A stretch of DNA of 64,000 nt from Pedobacter fastidiosus (lineage in GTDB: Bacteria; Bacteroidota; Bacteroidia; Sphingobacteriales; Sphingobacteriaceae): the NCBI RefSeq assembly GCF_014306625.1, contig NZ_JACRYL010000018.1:1-64000 (forward strand), read 5' to 3'. The notes under the pieces were generated by a model. That model did no database searches. It worked only from the letters and a program-made list of their open reading frames with translations, and was not told where the DNA came from. Shown piece by piece: positions 55,416-64,000 of the stretch. Each line of letters starts with the position of its first letter. The first letter of the stretch is position 1. A program made the position numbers and the translations under genes.

Positions 55416-56792
55416 CTAAACCGCTCTATTTTCTTCGACTTCTAATTTAGAGGTTAAAACAGCATCAACTTTTTTGGGTTCTTTAATAAAAACATAACAG
55501 ATTATTGCTGCTAAAACCATTAATCCACCACCGAGTTGTACGGCTAAAAGTCTATCGTTGTTTAAAACATTTTTCATCAACCATCCAAAACCTAGTGATG
55601 CAATAATTTCAGGCAGTACAATAAAGAAGTTAAAAATTCCCATGTAAATTCCGATTTTATCTTTAGGTAAAGAACCGCTTAACATGGCATAAGGCATAGA
55701 AAGAATACTTGCCCAGGCAATTCCAACACCCGTCATACATACATAAAGCATATTTTTATCGTGCACCCATGCCACGCTAATTAACCCGATTGCACCACAG
55801 ATTAAACATAGTGCATGGGTAGTTTTACGACCAAGGGCATCGGCAATTTTTGGCAAAACCAAAGCGAACAGAAAAGTAATAACGCTATAATAAGCTAAAG
55901 TTAAACTTCCAAAATCTGCGCCATGCGCATAAACTGGATCCGCTGCATCTTTACCACCAAATACGTTTACGGCAACTGCAGTTGTGTAATAAAACCACAT
56001 TAAAAATAATCCTGGCCAAGTAAAAAACTGAACCAAAGAAACAATTTGCATTCTTTTGGGCATATTCCTTAATGCGCTAAAAATCTCTCGAGCGCCTCCA
56101 CCAAAACCTTTATTGCTTTCAAGAACTTTTTCTTTGAAATCTACATCTTGTGGTGGATATTCTTTTGTGGTAACAACCGTCCACAATACCGCGGCGAAAA
56201 AGAAAAATGCGCCTATATAAAAAGAGAATTTAACATTTTCCGGAATACTGCCTTGTTCTGCCGTATTGGTTAAATGGAAAACGTTATTCATAAGCCAAGG
56301 TAAAGATGAAGCCACACTTCCACCCAAACCAATCATCATGCTTTGCATAATAAAACCACGATTAACCTGACTATCCGGTAATTTATCGGTAACAAAAGCT
56401 CGGAAGGGTTCCATGGCAATGTTGCCAAAAACGTCTAAAACCCAAAGCAATCCAGCAGCCATCCATAATGCACTACTATGTGGCATAAAAATTAAGGCAA
56501 TACTACTTACAATTGCGCCAACCATAAAATATGGTCTTCTTCTACCCCATTTCGGATGCCACGTACGATCACTTAAATAACCAATAATGGGCTGAACTAA
56601 AAGCCCTGTTAAGGGAGCGGCTAAAAACAATAATGGAACCTGATCTGGATTGGCACCTAAGTTTTCGTAGATCCGCCCCATATTGGCACGTTGCAAATCC
56701 CATCCAAACTGGATTCCGAAAAAACCCACACTCATATTAATAATTTGCGCTAAGGTTAATTTTGGATTTTCGAATATTGTTTTTAAGCTCAT
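55416..56792 (-). CDS. MFS sugar transporter (maltose type)
   Basis: 458 residues, 12 predicted helices. The N-terminal FFGIQFGWDLQRANMGRIYENLGA and GYLSDRTWHPKWGRRRPY are characteristic of the SLC45/GPH-like disaccharide transporters found in Bacteroidota maltose loci. It would bring maltose or maltodextrin into the cytoplasm for the GH65 phosphorylase. Position within the starch locus supports this; specificity is inferred. Confidence 0.88.
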   Translation of the reverse strand: MSLKTIFENPKLTLAQIINMSVGFFGIQFGWDLQRANMGRIYENLGANPDQVPLLFLAAPLTGLLVQPIIGYLSDRTWHPKWGRRRPYFMVGAIVSSIALIFMPHSSALWMAAGLLWVLDVFGNIAMEPFRAFVTDKLPDSQVNRGFIMQSMMIGLGGSVASSLPWLMNNVFHLTNTAEQGSIPENVKFSFYIGAFFFFAAVLWTVVTTKEYPPQDVDFKEKVLESNKGFGGGAREIFSALRNMPKRMQIVSLVQFFTWPGLFLMWFYYTTAVAVNVFGGKDAADPVYAHGADFGSLTLAYYSVITFLFALVLPKIADALGRKTTHALCLICGAIGLISVAWVHDKNMLYVCMTGVGIAWASILSMPYAMLSGSLPKDKIGIYMGIFNFFIVLPEIIASLGFGWLMKNVLNNDRLLAVQLGGGLMVLAAIICYVFIKEPKKVDAVLTSKLEVEENRAV

Positions 56793-56904
56793 TATATTTG
56801 GTTTAGTCTTTTACGCTGTGTTTGTTACCACAAAAGCACAGAGAATACAAAGTATTCAAAAATTCTTGTGTTTTCTTAGTGCTCTTTGTGTCTTGGTGGT
56901 TAAT

Positions 56905-58659
56905 CTAAAATTCTATCACCTGTGCCGAAACTGGTCCAAGTTTTACAGGGATGCTCGTTCCTGCTGGGATATTTAATTTCGTATCTGTAAGTAAATCTGT
57001 AACTGGTGATGAAGATTTAACTTTTAAAATATTATCTGGAATTTCGATGTTTGCTTCTAGCGTTTGCGAGCGATCAAAATTCACCACAACCAATAAACGC
57101 TGTTTATCTGTGTAACGAATAAAAGCATACATGCGATTATTCATGTTTCCTGAATGCGGAACTTCAAAAATATTTCCATGTAATACGGCATCGCTCTGCG
57201 TGGTAACTTTTAGCAATTGCTGATAATAAGATCGCAATTTTTGTTGCGCTCCGCTTAGTTTATGCCCATCGAACAAACCATTATTCATCCATTTTTGATG
57301 TGCTGGAACACCCCAATAATCAAATATTGTTGTGCGGTTATCATCTCCACCAAAACCTTCTATACCTTTCCCCTGCTCGCCAACTTCTTGTCCGAAATAA
57401 AGCATAACCGGACCAGCGCCCAACGTTGCAGAAACAACCATTGCAGGCAAAGCCAATTCGGGTTTTCCTGCAAATCCTGCCGAAGCAATTCGTTCTTCGT
57501 CGTGGTTTTCTAGAAAGCGTAACATATGATCGCCAAAACCAGCGCTTTCTTTTTGCCAAACGTAGTTGATTGAAGCTACATCTGCAGTTGGTTCATTTCT
57601 AATTAATTTTTTTAAGCCATCGTACAAACCCACTTTATCATATAAATAATCGAATTTTCCTTCATTCAAATATTGAAGGTAAACTTGAGGATTATAGGCT
57701 TCACCTATAAAAATGATTTTAGAATTTACCTTTTTAACTTGCGGAATTACCCAGTTCCAAAATGCTATTGGCACCATTTCGGCCATATCACATCTAAAAC
57801 CATCTATATCTTTTTTGGCCCAAAACACTAAAATATCACGCATTTTTGCCCATACAGGCGGAATCGGATCAAAATATTGTTTCTCTCCATTTTGATAATC
57901 TACTCCATAATTTAATTTTATGGTCTCAAACCAATCATCAAACTTAGGTTGAGCTACAAAAACATTATTACCAGTTGCCTTCGCCGGGTTTTCATTAAAC
58001 TGACCATCCTGCAAAGCAGAAATTGGAGTTTGCTTAGGTTCGTGCTGAGGTACTAAAAACTTCTGCCCCGGAATATAATAGAAATCATTTTGCGCACTGA
58101 AACCTTTTGTTAAATCATCCTTCTCACCAAAATCGATTACATTTTTAGGTTTCGCATAAGAATGATAACTTCTCGCAACGTGATTTGGAATGAAATCGAT
58201 AATTACTTTTAAATCCTTTTTATGAGTTCTTTTAATTAGCGCTTCAAACTCTTTCATTCTATTATTGACATTAAGAGCTAAATCGGGGTCAACGTCATAA
58301 TAATCACGAACAGCATAGGGAGAACCTGCTCTGCCTTTAACTACATCGGCATCATCAACCTTAATTCCGTACTTAGAATAATCGGTTAAACTAGCGTGTG
58401 CCAAAGCTCCTGTGTACCAAACATAATTTACATGGAGCTCTTTCAAACCATCTAAAGCCTTATCGGTAATATCGTTAAACTTGCCAGAACCATTTTGCTC
58501 AATGGTTCCGTATGGCGTATTTGTATTGTTTTTATTGCCGAATAAACGGGGTAATAACTGGTAAATAACGATTTTTTTATCGTTCATTTTTGTACTGTTT
58601 TTTTGTGCAAAGGATGATTGTGAAATTAGTAAAAGGAAAATTACTATCAAGGAAACCAT
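56905..58659 (-). CDS. GH13 alpha-amylase / cyclomaltodextrinase-like enzyme
   Basis: 584 residues from ATG 58659. A hydrophobic signal-like N-terminus (MVSLIVIFLLLISQSSFAQ) lacks the usual lysines. GH13 core with DFIPNHVAR, nucleophile Asp291 (DGFRCD), Glu320 (FIGEAY) and Asp387 (ENHDEE), then a C-terminal beta domain. The frame opens to 58749, but positions 58667-58700 are a dispersed repeat, so earlier starts (58749, 58725) would include repeat-coded residues. It probably cuts maltodextrins in the periplasm. Confidence 0.88.
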   Translation of the reverse strand: MVSLIVIFLLLISQSSFAQKNSTKMNDKKIVIYQLLPRLFGNKNNTNTPYGTIEQNGSGKFNDITDKALDGLKELHVNYVWYTGALAHASLTDYSKYGIKVDDADVVKGRAGSPYAVRDYYDVDPDLALNVNNRMKEFEALIKRTHKKDLKVIIDFIPNHVARSYHSYAKPKNVIDFGEKDDLTKGFSAQNDFYYIPGQKFLVPQHEPKQTPISALQDGQFNENPAKATGNNVFVAQPKFDDWFETIKLNYGVDYQNGEKQYFDPIPPVWAKMRDILVFWAKKDIDGFRCDMAEMVPIAFWNWVIPQVKKVNSKIIFIGEAYNPQVYLQYLNEGKFDYLYDKVGLYDGLKKLIRNEPTADVASINYVWQKESAGFGDHMLRFLENHDEERIASAGFAGKPELALPAMVVSATLGAGPVMLYFGQEVGEQGKGIEGFGGDDNRTTIFDYWGVPAHQKWMNNGLFDGHKLSGAQQKLRSYYQQLLKVTTQSDAVLHGNIFEVPHSGNMNNRMYAFIRYTDKQRLLVVVNFDRSQTLEANIEIPDNILKVKSSSPVTDLLTDTKLNIPAGTSIPVKLGPVSAQVIEF

Positions 58660-58666
58660 TGCAGTG

Positions 58667-58700
58667 AGATTGCTTTGTCGTTCCTTCTCGCAATAACGAC
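58667..58700. repeat. half copy of the GTCATTGCGAGG repeat at the GH13 start
   Basis: AGATTGCTTTGTCGTTCCTTCTCGCAATAACGAC matches one arm of the family seen at 192-245, 450-505 and 55331-55407. It begins eight bases upstream of the ATG at 58659. Confidence 0.7.
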
Positions 58701-58745
58701 TTATTGAGTAGTTGCCGTCTTCCATTTTACATTTAACCTCTACAA

Positions 58746-61064
58746 TCATACCAACTCTGCGTTATCTACTTCAATCTCTGCGTTTCCAGCTAGTTTGTAC
58801 TGTTGGTTTCTGATGCCGATTTCCAAATCTATAGTTGCATTATTTTTAATATTGATCCCGTTCTCCGTGATTCTGATTTTTAAAGTTGCACCTCTAAAAC
58901 CGATTGTAAAAGCGAACGATTTCCATTTTTCTGGCAAGAAAGGGTTGAACTGTAATTTGCCATCGCGAACACGCATTCCGGCGAAACCTTCTACAACACT
59001 CATCCAAGTACCAGCCATAGAAGTAATGTGAAGTCCATCTTCAGTATCGTTGTTGTAATCATCCAGATCTAAACGAGCGGTACGCAAATAGAATTCGTAA
59101 GCGCGGGCCTCATCGTTAAGTTTAGCAGCTAAAATGCTGTGTACACAAGGTGATAAAGAACTTTCGTGAACGGTACGTGGCTCATAGAAATCAAAATTTC
59201 TTCTGATGGTTTCCAAATCATAATCTTCTTCAAAGAAATACAATCCTTGCAGAACATCAGCTTGCTTGATAAACGGAGAACGCAAAATTCTATCCCAACT
59301 CCATTTTTGGTTAATTGGTCTGTCGCTTGTAGGCAAATCTTTAACTAAAGTTTGTTCTTTATCTAAATAACCATCCTGTTGTAAGAAAATTCCCCTTTCT
59401 GCATCTGCAGGATAATACATTTTCTCAATAATATCAGCCCAATCCGCAAATTCTTGTTGATCGAAATTTAAACTTTTTAATAAGTTCTTATATTTTTCAG
59501 GTTGTTGTTTTTTAACAATTTCTGAAGCTTCGGTTGCATATTTCATGCACCAAGTGGCCAAAATATTAGTGTACCAATTGTTGTTTACGTTATTCTCGTA
59601 CTCATTCGGACCAGTTACGCCAAGCATTACATATTGTTGCTTGTCACTACTCCAATTTACGCGTTGTTTCCAGAAACGGGCAATCCCGATTAACACCTCC
59701 AAACCAAAATCAGACAGATAACTTTCATCGCCCGTGTAACGGATATAATTGAAAATGGCGAAGGCAATTGCTCCATTACGATGGATCTCTTCAAATGTGA
59801 TTTCCCATTCGTTATGGCATTCTTCACCATTCATGGTTACCATTGGATACAAAGCAGCTCCATTTATGAAACCTAATTTCTCTGCATTTTCTATGGCTTT
59901 GCCCAATTGTTTGTGGCGATAAACCAACAGGTTTTTACTTACTTCTTGAGGTGCCGTTGCTAAATAAAAAGGAACACAGTAAGCTTCGGTATCCCAATAA
60001 GTAGAACCTCCGTATTTCTCGCCCGTAAATCCTTTCGGGCCAATATTTAAGCGGTCGTCTTTACCTGTATACGTTTGGAAAAGTTGAAATATATTAAAGC
60101 GAATAGCTTGTTGAGCTGAAACATCACCTTCGATAATGATATCGCTTTCTTCCCATTTCGTGGCCCAAGCTTTGGTTTGTTCATTTAATAAAGTGTCAAA
60201 ACCTTTGGCAGATGCTTTTGCGATTACTGATTTTGTTTCCTTTAAAAGTTGCTCTTTCGGGTAATTCTCTGAAGATAAATTAGCGGCGATTTTTATCAGG
60301 GTGATTTCTTCATTTGCTTTTGCCTCAATAGAAAAAACTTGACCAACAAATTTCTCTTTGCGAATGGCTTCAGCATCTAAAGCTATCTTTTCATTATTTT
60401 TATAAATTTCGATGTTGCTTCCTGTACAAACCTCAAACTCAGTTTTCTTGGTTCTTAGTTTAAGATAAGCTTCATTTCCGGTGATTTCATCTGAAACTTT
60501 ATCCCAGAATTTTTCATCGTAGTTGCTGTCTTGATTTTTAACATCGCCATCAATAAACGGCATTAAAGTTAATTTTCCATCAAAGTTTAAAGGTGTAATG
60601 CTGTAACGAATTGCACCAACCTCATCATCAGCTATGCTGCAAAAACGAGTAGATTTTACTTTAACTGTTTTGCCACTTTTTAGTTTAGCGGTGAAAGTAC
60701 GTTCCAAAATTCCGGCATGCATATTAAGTACACGTTTGAAATCGCTTACTTCAGCTGTGGCTAAATCTAAAACTTCTCCATCTAACTTAACTTCTATACC
60801 AACCCAATTTGCTGCATTTAATACTTTGGCAAAATATTCTGGATAACCGTTTTTCCACCATCCAACTCTGGTTTTATCAGGATAATAAACGCCTGCAACA
60901 TAGTTGCCCAGTAAAGTTTCGCCAGTATAAGTTTCTTCAAAATTGGCACGCTGACCCATACGGCCATTACCCAAGCTGAAAATACTTTCTGAAATTTTAT
61001 TCAAATGTGGATCAAAGCCTTCTTCGATAATATTCCACTCATCTGCTTTAATGTAATTCTTCAT
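58746..61064 (-). CDS. GH65 maltose phosphorylase
   Basis: 772 residues. Converts maltose and phosphate to beta-glucose 1-phosphate and glucose in the cytoplasm; no signal peptide. N-terminal beta-sandwich about 1-270, (alpha/alpha)6 barrel about 310-690 with GGSTYWDTEAYC near 352-363 and catalytic Glu488 in TGPNEYENN, then C-terminal beta domain. The neighbouring beta-phosphoglucomutase takes its product, which favours maltose over trehalose or kojibiose as substrate, though these relatives cannot be fully excluded. Confidence 0.92.
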   Translation of the reverse strand: MKNYIKADEWNIIEEGFDPHLNKISESIFSLGNGRMGQRANFEETYTGETLLGNYVAGVYYPDKTRVGWWKNGYPEYFAKVLNAANWVGIEVKLDGEVLDLATAEVSDFKRVLNMHAGILERTFTAKLKSGKTVKVKSTRFCSIADDEVGAIRYSITPLNFDGKLTLMPFIDGDVKNQDSNYDEKFWDKVSDEITGNEAYLKLRTKKTEFEVCTGSNIEIYKNNEKIALDAEAIRKEKFVGQVFSIEAKANEEITLIKIAANLSSENYPKEQLLKETKSVIAKASAKGFDTLLNEQTKAWATKWEESDIIIEGDVSAQQAIRFNIFQLFQTYTGKDDRLNIGPKGFTGEKYGGSTYWDTEAYCVPFYLATAPQEVSKNLLVYRHKQLGKAIENAEKLGFINGAALYPMVTMNGEECHNEWEITFEEIHRNGAIAFAIFNYIRYTGDESYLSDFGLEVLIGIARFWKQRVNWSSDKQQYVMLGVTGPNEYENNVNNNWYTNILATWCMKYATEASEIVKKQQPEKYKNLLKSLNFDQQEFADWADIIEKMYYPADAERGIFLQQDGYLDKEQTLVKDLPTSDRPINQKWSWDRILRSPFIKQADVLQGLYFFEEDYDLETIRRNFDFYEPRTVHESSLSPCVHSILAAKLNDEARAYEFYLRTARLDLDDYNNDTEDGLHITSMAGTWMSVVEGFAGMRVRDGKLQFNPFLPEKWKSFAFTIGFRGATLKIRITENGINIKNNATIDLEIGIRNQQYKLAGNAEIEVDNAELV

Positions 61065-61100
61065 TTTCTATACTTTCGTCATTGCGAGACAAGGGCAAAC

Positions 61101-61784
61101 CTATAACTCTTCTAAATCCTTAACTGTTAATTTATCTAATCCACTTACTACCACATCAGCTTCGGTAAGTACACTTTTCACCCCGATGCCGATGGCTTTC
61201 ATTCCACCACGTTTAGCTGCTTCAACTCCAGCTACTGCATCTTCAAAAACGACACATTCTGCTGGTTTGAAACCTAAAAGTTCGGCTCCTTTTAAAAATA
61301 CTTCAGGATCTGGTTTCGATTTTGTAACCATATTTCCATCCACAATTTCATCAAAAAAATGAGCCAGATTTGTTCTTTCTAAAATAATTCCAGAGTTTTT
61401 ACTAGCAGATCCTAAGGCCAATTTATAACCGACCTTATGTATCGCAGTTAAGAAATCGACAGTTCCGGGTAAAACTTCAGCAGGCGTCATTTTGGTAATC
61501 ATATCTACATACCAGCTATTTTTCAAAGTGGCAAGCTCTTCTTTTTCAGCTTCGGTTTTTTCTACTTTTCCCCAAGCCAAAATTTTATTCAAACTTTCTA
61601 CTCTACTTACGCCCTTTAATTGCTCGTTTTGTTCTTCAGTAAAATCAAAGCCCATTGTATTTGCCAAGCGTTTCCAAGCTTGATAATGATAAACTGCGGT
61701 ATCAACCAAAACGCCATCAAGATCGAAGAGACAAGCTTTGATGGTTGATGTATGATGTGATATGTTAGATGTATTTTCTTGCAT
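61101..61784 (-). CDS. pgmB: beta-phosphoglucomutase
   Basis: 227 residues from ATG 61784. HAD-superfamily fold: nucleophile Asp21 and Asp23 in FDLDGVLVD, cap domain with LKGVSRVESLNKIL, then LGSASKN and VFEDAVAGVEAAKRGG. Converts beta-glucose 1-phosphate from the GH65 enzyme to glucose 6-phosphate. The frame opens to 61823 but those 13 residues do not resemble the family. Confidence 0.95.
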   Translation of the reverse strand: MQENTSNISHHTSTIKACLFDLDGVLVDTAVYHYQAWKRLANTMGFDFTEEQNEQLKGVSRVESLNKILAWGKVEKTEAEKEELATLKNSWYVDMITKMTPAEVLPGTVDFLTAIHKVGYKLALGSASKNSGIILERTNLAHFFDEIVDGNMVTKSKPDPEVFLKGAELLGFKPAECVVFEDAVAGVEAAKRGGMKAIGIGVKSVLTEADVVVSGLDKLTVKDLEEL

Positions 61785-61830
61785 TGCTGTTATAAAAATC
61801 CGTTGACTGAAGCCGAACGGCAATGAATGT

Positions 61831-63774
61831 TTAATTTAATTCTAAAACTAAGGTTGTTTTTGCTGGCACATTAATTTCTTTGAATGATAATTGCGCTCCA
61901 GAAATTACATTTTTTGCGCTTGTAATACCTTCTGTTCTTTCCGCAAACCGATCTGTGGCTAAAGTTTTATCCTTTTCGGTATTATTTACCACAACCATTA
62001 CAGTGCCTTTTGCTTCAGTATTATAACGGAAGTAAACATAAATATCATCTTGAGGAACAAATTGCATTAACTTTCCAGTTTGCAAGGCTGGGCTATTTTT
62101 ACGGAAAGTTGCTAAGGCCTTTACGAAATTGAAGGCTTCATTTTCTTTGTTTGTTCTCCCATCTGCAACAAACTTATCTTTTTTATCACCATCCCATCCA
62201 CCCGGAAAATCAGAACGAATTAAACCATCTGGATTTGAAAAGTTTTTCATCAAAATTTCTGTTCCGTAATACATCTCGGGAATACCACGCATGGTTAATA
62301 AAATAGACATGCCCATTTTATATTTATCAAAGTCTTCGCCAACCATAGAGTAAAAGCGACTCATATCATGATTATCCAAAAAGATGCAATTGGTATTCGG
62401 GTTTTTATAAAGAAAATCGTGAGCCAAAGTTGCGTATAAACGGTTGATCCCATCTACCCAGCCATTTTTTCCGTTGATGCCTTCGTAAATTGCATCTTTC
62501 AAAGTTGCGTCTGTAATGCCTTGAAGATGGGTATTAAAGCCACGATTTACCGTATTTCCTCCAGTAAAGAAAGCTTGATTTGCAACCGCAGTTACCAATG
62601 TTTCGCCAAAAACAGATAAATGAGGAAATTCTGCCTGAACTTTCAAAGCCCAATCTGCCATGTAAACAGGATCGTTGTAACCATAAGTATCTAAACGAAG
62701 TCCATCGATACCTGCATATTCTATCCACCAGATATGGTTTTGGGTTAAATAATTTTGAACATATGGATTAGTCTGATTTAAATCGGGCATGGAAGGCACA
62801 AACCAACCATCCAACATTTGTTTACGATCTGCAGCAGACGCATGCGGATCCATAACGGTTTGATCGCGATAGCTCGTTTGGGTATATTTTGGCCATTGGT
62901 TAAGCCAGTTTTTCATTGGCAAATCTTTATAAAACCAATGTCCTGTACCTACATGATTATGTACAATATCTTTAATTACCTTCATACCCTTTGCATGAAC
63001 AGCTTCTACATATTTTTTGTAAAGTTCGTTTGTTCCATAACGAGGATCAATTTTATAATGATCAGTAACGGCATAACCATGATAAGATGCATGAGGCATA
63101 TCGTTTTCAACTTCAGGCGTCATCCAAACCGTGGTTACACCTAAATCTTTAAGGTAATCCAAATGATTAATAACACCTTGAATATCACCGCCGTGGCGAT
63201 AATACATACTATCGCGATTTAATTCAGTTTCAGCTAACCCTTTAACAACATCATTATTTTTATCACCATTGGAAAAGCGATCGGGCATTAAAAGGTAAAT
63301 AAAATCTTTTTGGGTTACCCCTTGAATTCTGCCTGCGCTTTTATCACGATTTTTTAATTGGTAAGTATAATTGAAGATCTTTTTCCCGTTGAGTAAAAAG
63401 TTAATTGGGAACGTTCCCGCTTTTGTCAATGGTGAGATTTCAAGATCTAAAAATAGGTAATTAGGATTTTCAACTTTGTTTACTTTAACAAGTTTTACCC
63501 CTGGATAAGTTAAGGCAATTGTAGCTTTAGAAATGTTTTCGCCATGAACCAACAATTGCAATTTAGGATTGTGCATACCCACAAACCAAAACATTGGTTC
63601 TACACGCTCTAGCTTTTGGGCAAAGAGATTTATACTCGTTAAAAGTATAGTTAGGGTAATGAAGATCTTTTTTATTCCGGTAACATCGAAAGATTTTACC
63701 TTGAATTGAGTTTGAGCATTAAACTTTGAAGGAGATACGAAAAACGATGGGATTTGATTAAGGGATTTGATCAT
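61831..63774 (-). CDS. SusA-like neopullulanase / alpha-amylase (GH13)
   Basis: 647 residues from ATG 63774. An unusual ~33-residue lead precedes the hydrophobic signal core (IFITLTILLTSINLFAQ). N-terminal Ig-like domain about 54-150 (EPMFWFVGMHNPKLQLLVHG), GH13 barrel with DIVHNHVG, nucleophile Asp362 (DGLRLD), Glu391 (FGETLV) and Asp470 (LDNHDMSR), and C-terminal domain. Periplasmic maltodextrin-cutting enzyme. An alternative start upstream would overlap the susE terminator. Confidence 0.93.
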   Translation of the reverse strand: MIKSLNQIPSFFVSPSKFNAQTQFKVKSFDVTGIKKIFITLTILLTSINLFAQKLERVEPMFWFVGMHNPKLQLLVHGENISKATIALTYPGVKLVKVNKVENPNYLFLDLEISPLTKAGTFPINFLLNGKKIFNYTYQLKNRDKSAGRIQGVTQKDFIYLLMPDRFSNGDKNNDVVKGLAETELNRDSMYYRHGGDIQGVINHLDYLKDLGVTTVWMTPEVENDMPHASYHGYAVTDHYKIDPRYGTNELYKKYVEAVHAKGMKVIKDIVHNHVGTGHWFYKDLPMKNWLNQWPKYTQTSYRDQTVMDPHASAADRKQMLDGWFVPSMPDLNQTNPYVQNYLTQNHIWWIEYAGIDGLRLDTYGYNDPVYMADWALKVQAEFPHLSVFGETLVTAVANQAFFTGGNTVNRGFNTHLQGITDATLKDAIYEGINGKNGWVDGINRLYATLAHDFLYKNPNTNCIFLDNHDMSRFYSMVGEDFDKYKMGMSILLTMRGIPEMYYGTEILMKNFSNPDGLIRSDFPGGWDGDKKDKFVADGRTNKENEAFNFVKALATFRKNSPALQTGKLMQFVPQDDIYVYFRYNTEAKGTVMVVVNNTEKDKTLATDRFAERTEGITSAKNVISGAQLSFKEINVPAKTTLVLELN

Positions 63775-63796
63775 GCTAAACCTTTGAAATGATTTT

Positions 63797-63833
63797 AAAA
63801 AACCCTGCAAAAATCTTATCGATTCTTACAGGG
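63797..63833 (-). terminator. terminator after the susE-like gene
   Basis: On the minus strand CCCTG...CAGGG encloses AAGAATC/GATTTTT pairing and is followed by TTTTTT, 17 bases after the stop at 63850. Confidence 0.8.
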
Positions 63834-63849
63834 CTATTTTAGTTAATGA

Positions 63850-64000
63850 TTATTGTTTAACTGCAGTGTATGTTCCTGTTTTACCGTCAGCGTTAACCGT
63901 TAAAGTTAGCTTATAAGTACCTGCTGTAGAAATTACGATATTTCCTGAACCCTCGCCAATACTTACGGCCCAATCGTGATTTAATCTGAATTTAAGTTCT
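63850..64000 (-). CDS. SusE/SusF-like outer-membrane starch-binding protein, C-terminal part only
   Basis: Only the last 49 codons are inside the window; the gene continues past the right edge. The fragment contains FRLNHDWAVSIGEG, GNIVISTAGTYKLTLTVN and an ending YTAVKQ. This FR-x-N-H/D-W...AGTY-x-x-x pattern is typical of the last domain of SusE/SusF lipoproteins that hold starch at the surface. Directly upstream of a SusA-like enzyme, it implies susC and susD lie further right. Confidence 0.75.
   Translation of the reverse strand, partial: ELKFRLNHDWAVSIGEGSGNIVISTAGTYKLTLTVNADGKTGTYTAVKQ

Overview
The window looks like chromosomal DNA of a Bacteroidota bacterium of the Sphingobacteriaceae, most like Pedobacter. 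The evidence is several SusC/SusD outer-membrane pairs, an ECF sigma/FecR pair, low-GC codon use, TTG-n19/20-TAnnTTTG promoters, and many short dispersed intergenic repeats. The genus is an inference; no 16S gene is present.

Left part (1-27 kb). A ~250 bp tandem repeat is cut by the left edge. It is followed by lipA, an ECF sigma/anti-sigma pair, an AIM24-family gene, the NAD(P)HX repair enzyme and a YiaA/B membrane protein. At 6.6-12.9 kb five genes form what looks like a complete gamma-glutamylation route for ethanolamine or a similar amino alcohol: permease, glutamine-synthetase-like ligase, iron alcohol dehydrogenase, C26 gamma-glutamyl hydrolase and aldehyde dehydrogenase. No cobalamin ammonia-lyase or microcompartment gene is near. 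After it come a zinc-ribbon-like unknown, a GH20 hexosaminidase, a CYTH protein, a BON lipoprotein with a BON/SH3b protein, two FKBP isomerases, a DHH phosphoesterase, ndk, a 58-residue lipoprotein, dciA-recF, a TPR membrane protein, pth, rplY, prs and tRNA-Gln.

Middle part (27-38 kb). Two tandem ~1010-residue DUF2723 (GT-C-like) proteins are separated by a hairpin-bounded repeat element in two copies. Then follow a duplicated stem-loop, accA, a secreted S10 peptidase and a secreted DUF3472 protein.

Right part (38-64 kb), all on the minus strand, holds glycan-uptake systems. The first is susC-susD-fasciclin-DUF5007-like, with 11 bp gaps and two identical CAAACGTTTG palindromes upstream. The second is an ECF sigma/FecR-controlled susC(STN)-susD pair, in which a 1 kb array of ten repeat units separates the sigma and FecR genes. 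The third is a starch/maltodextrin locus: SusE-like end, SusA-like GH13, beta-phosphoglucomutase, GH65 maltose phosphorylase, another GH13, an MFS sugar transporter and a GH13 lipoprotein. Together these would bind starch at the surface, cut it, and degrade maltose phosphorolytically. The rest of that locus lies beyond the right edge.

The most interesting item is the ethanolamine-type gamma-glutamyl cluster. The density and variety of palindromic intergenic repeats is the second theme; they repeatedly sit between co-oriented genes and in one case beside a start codon.
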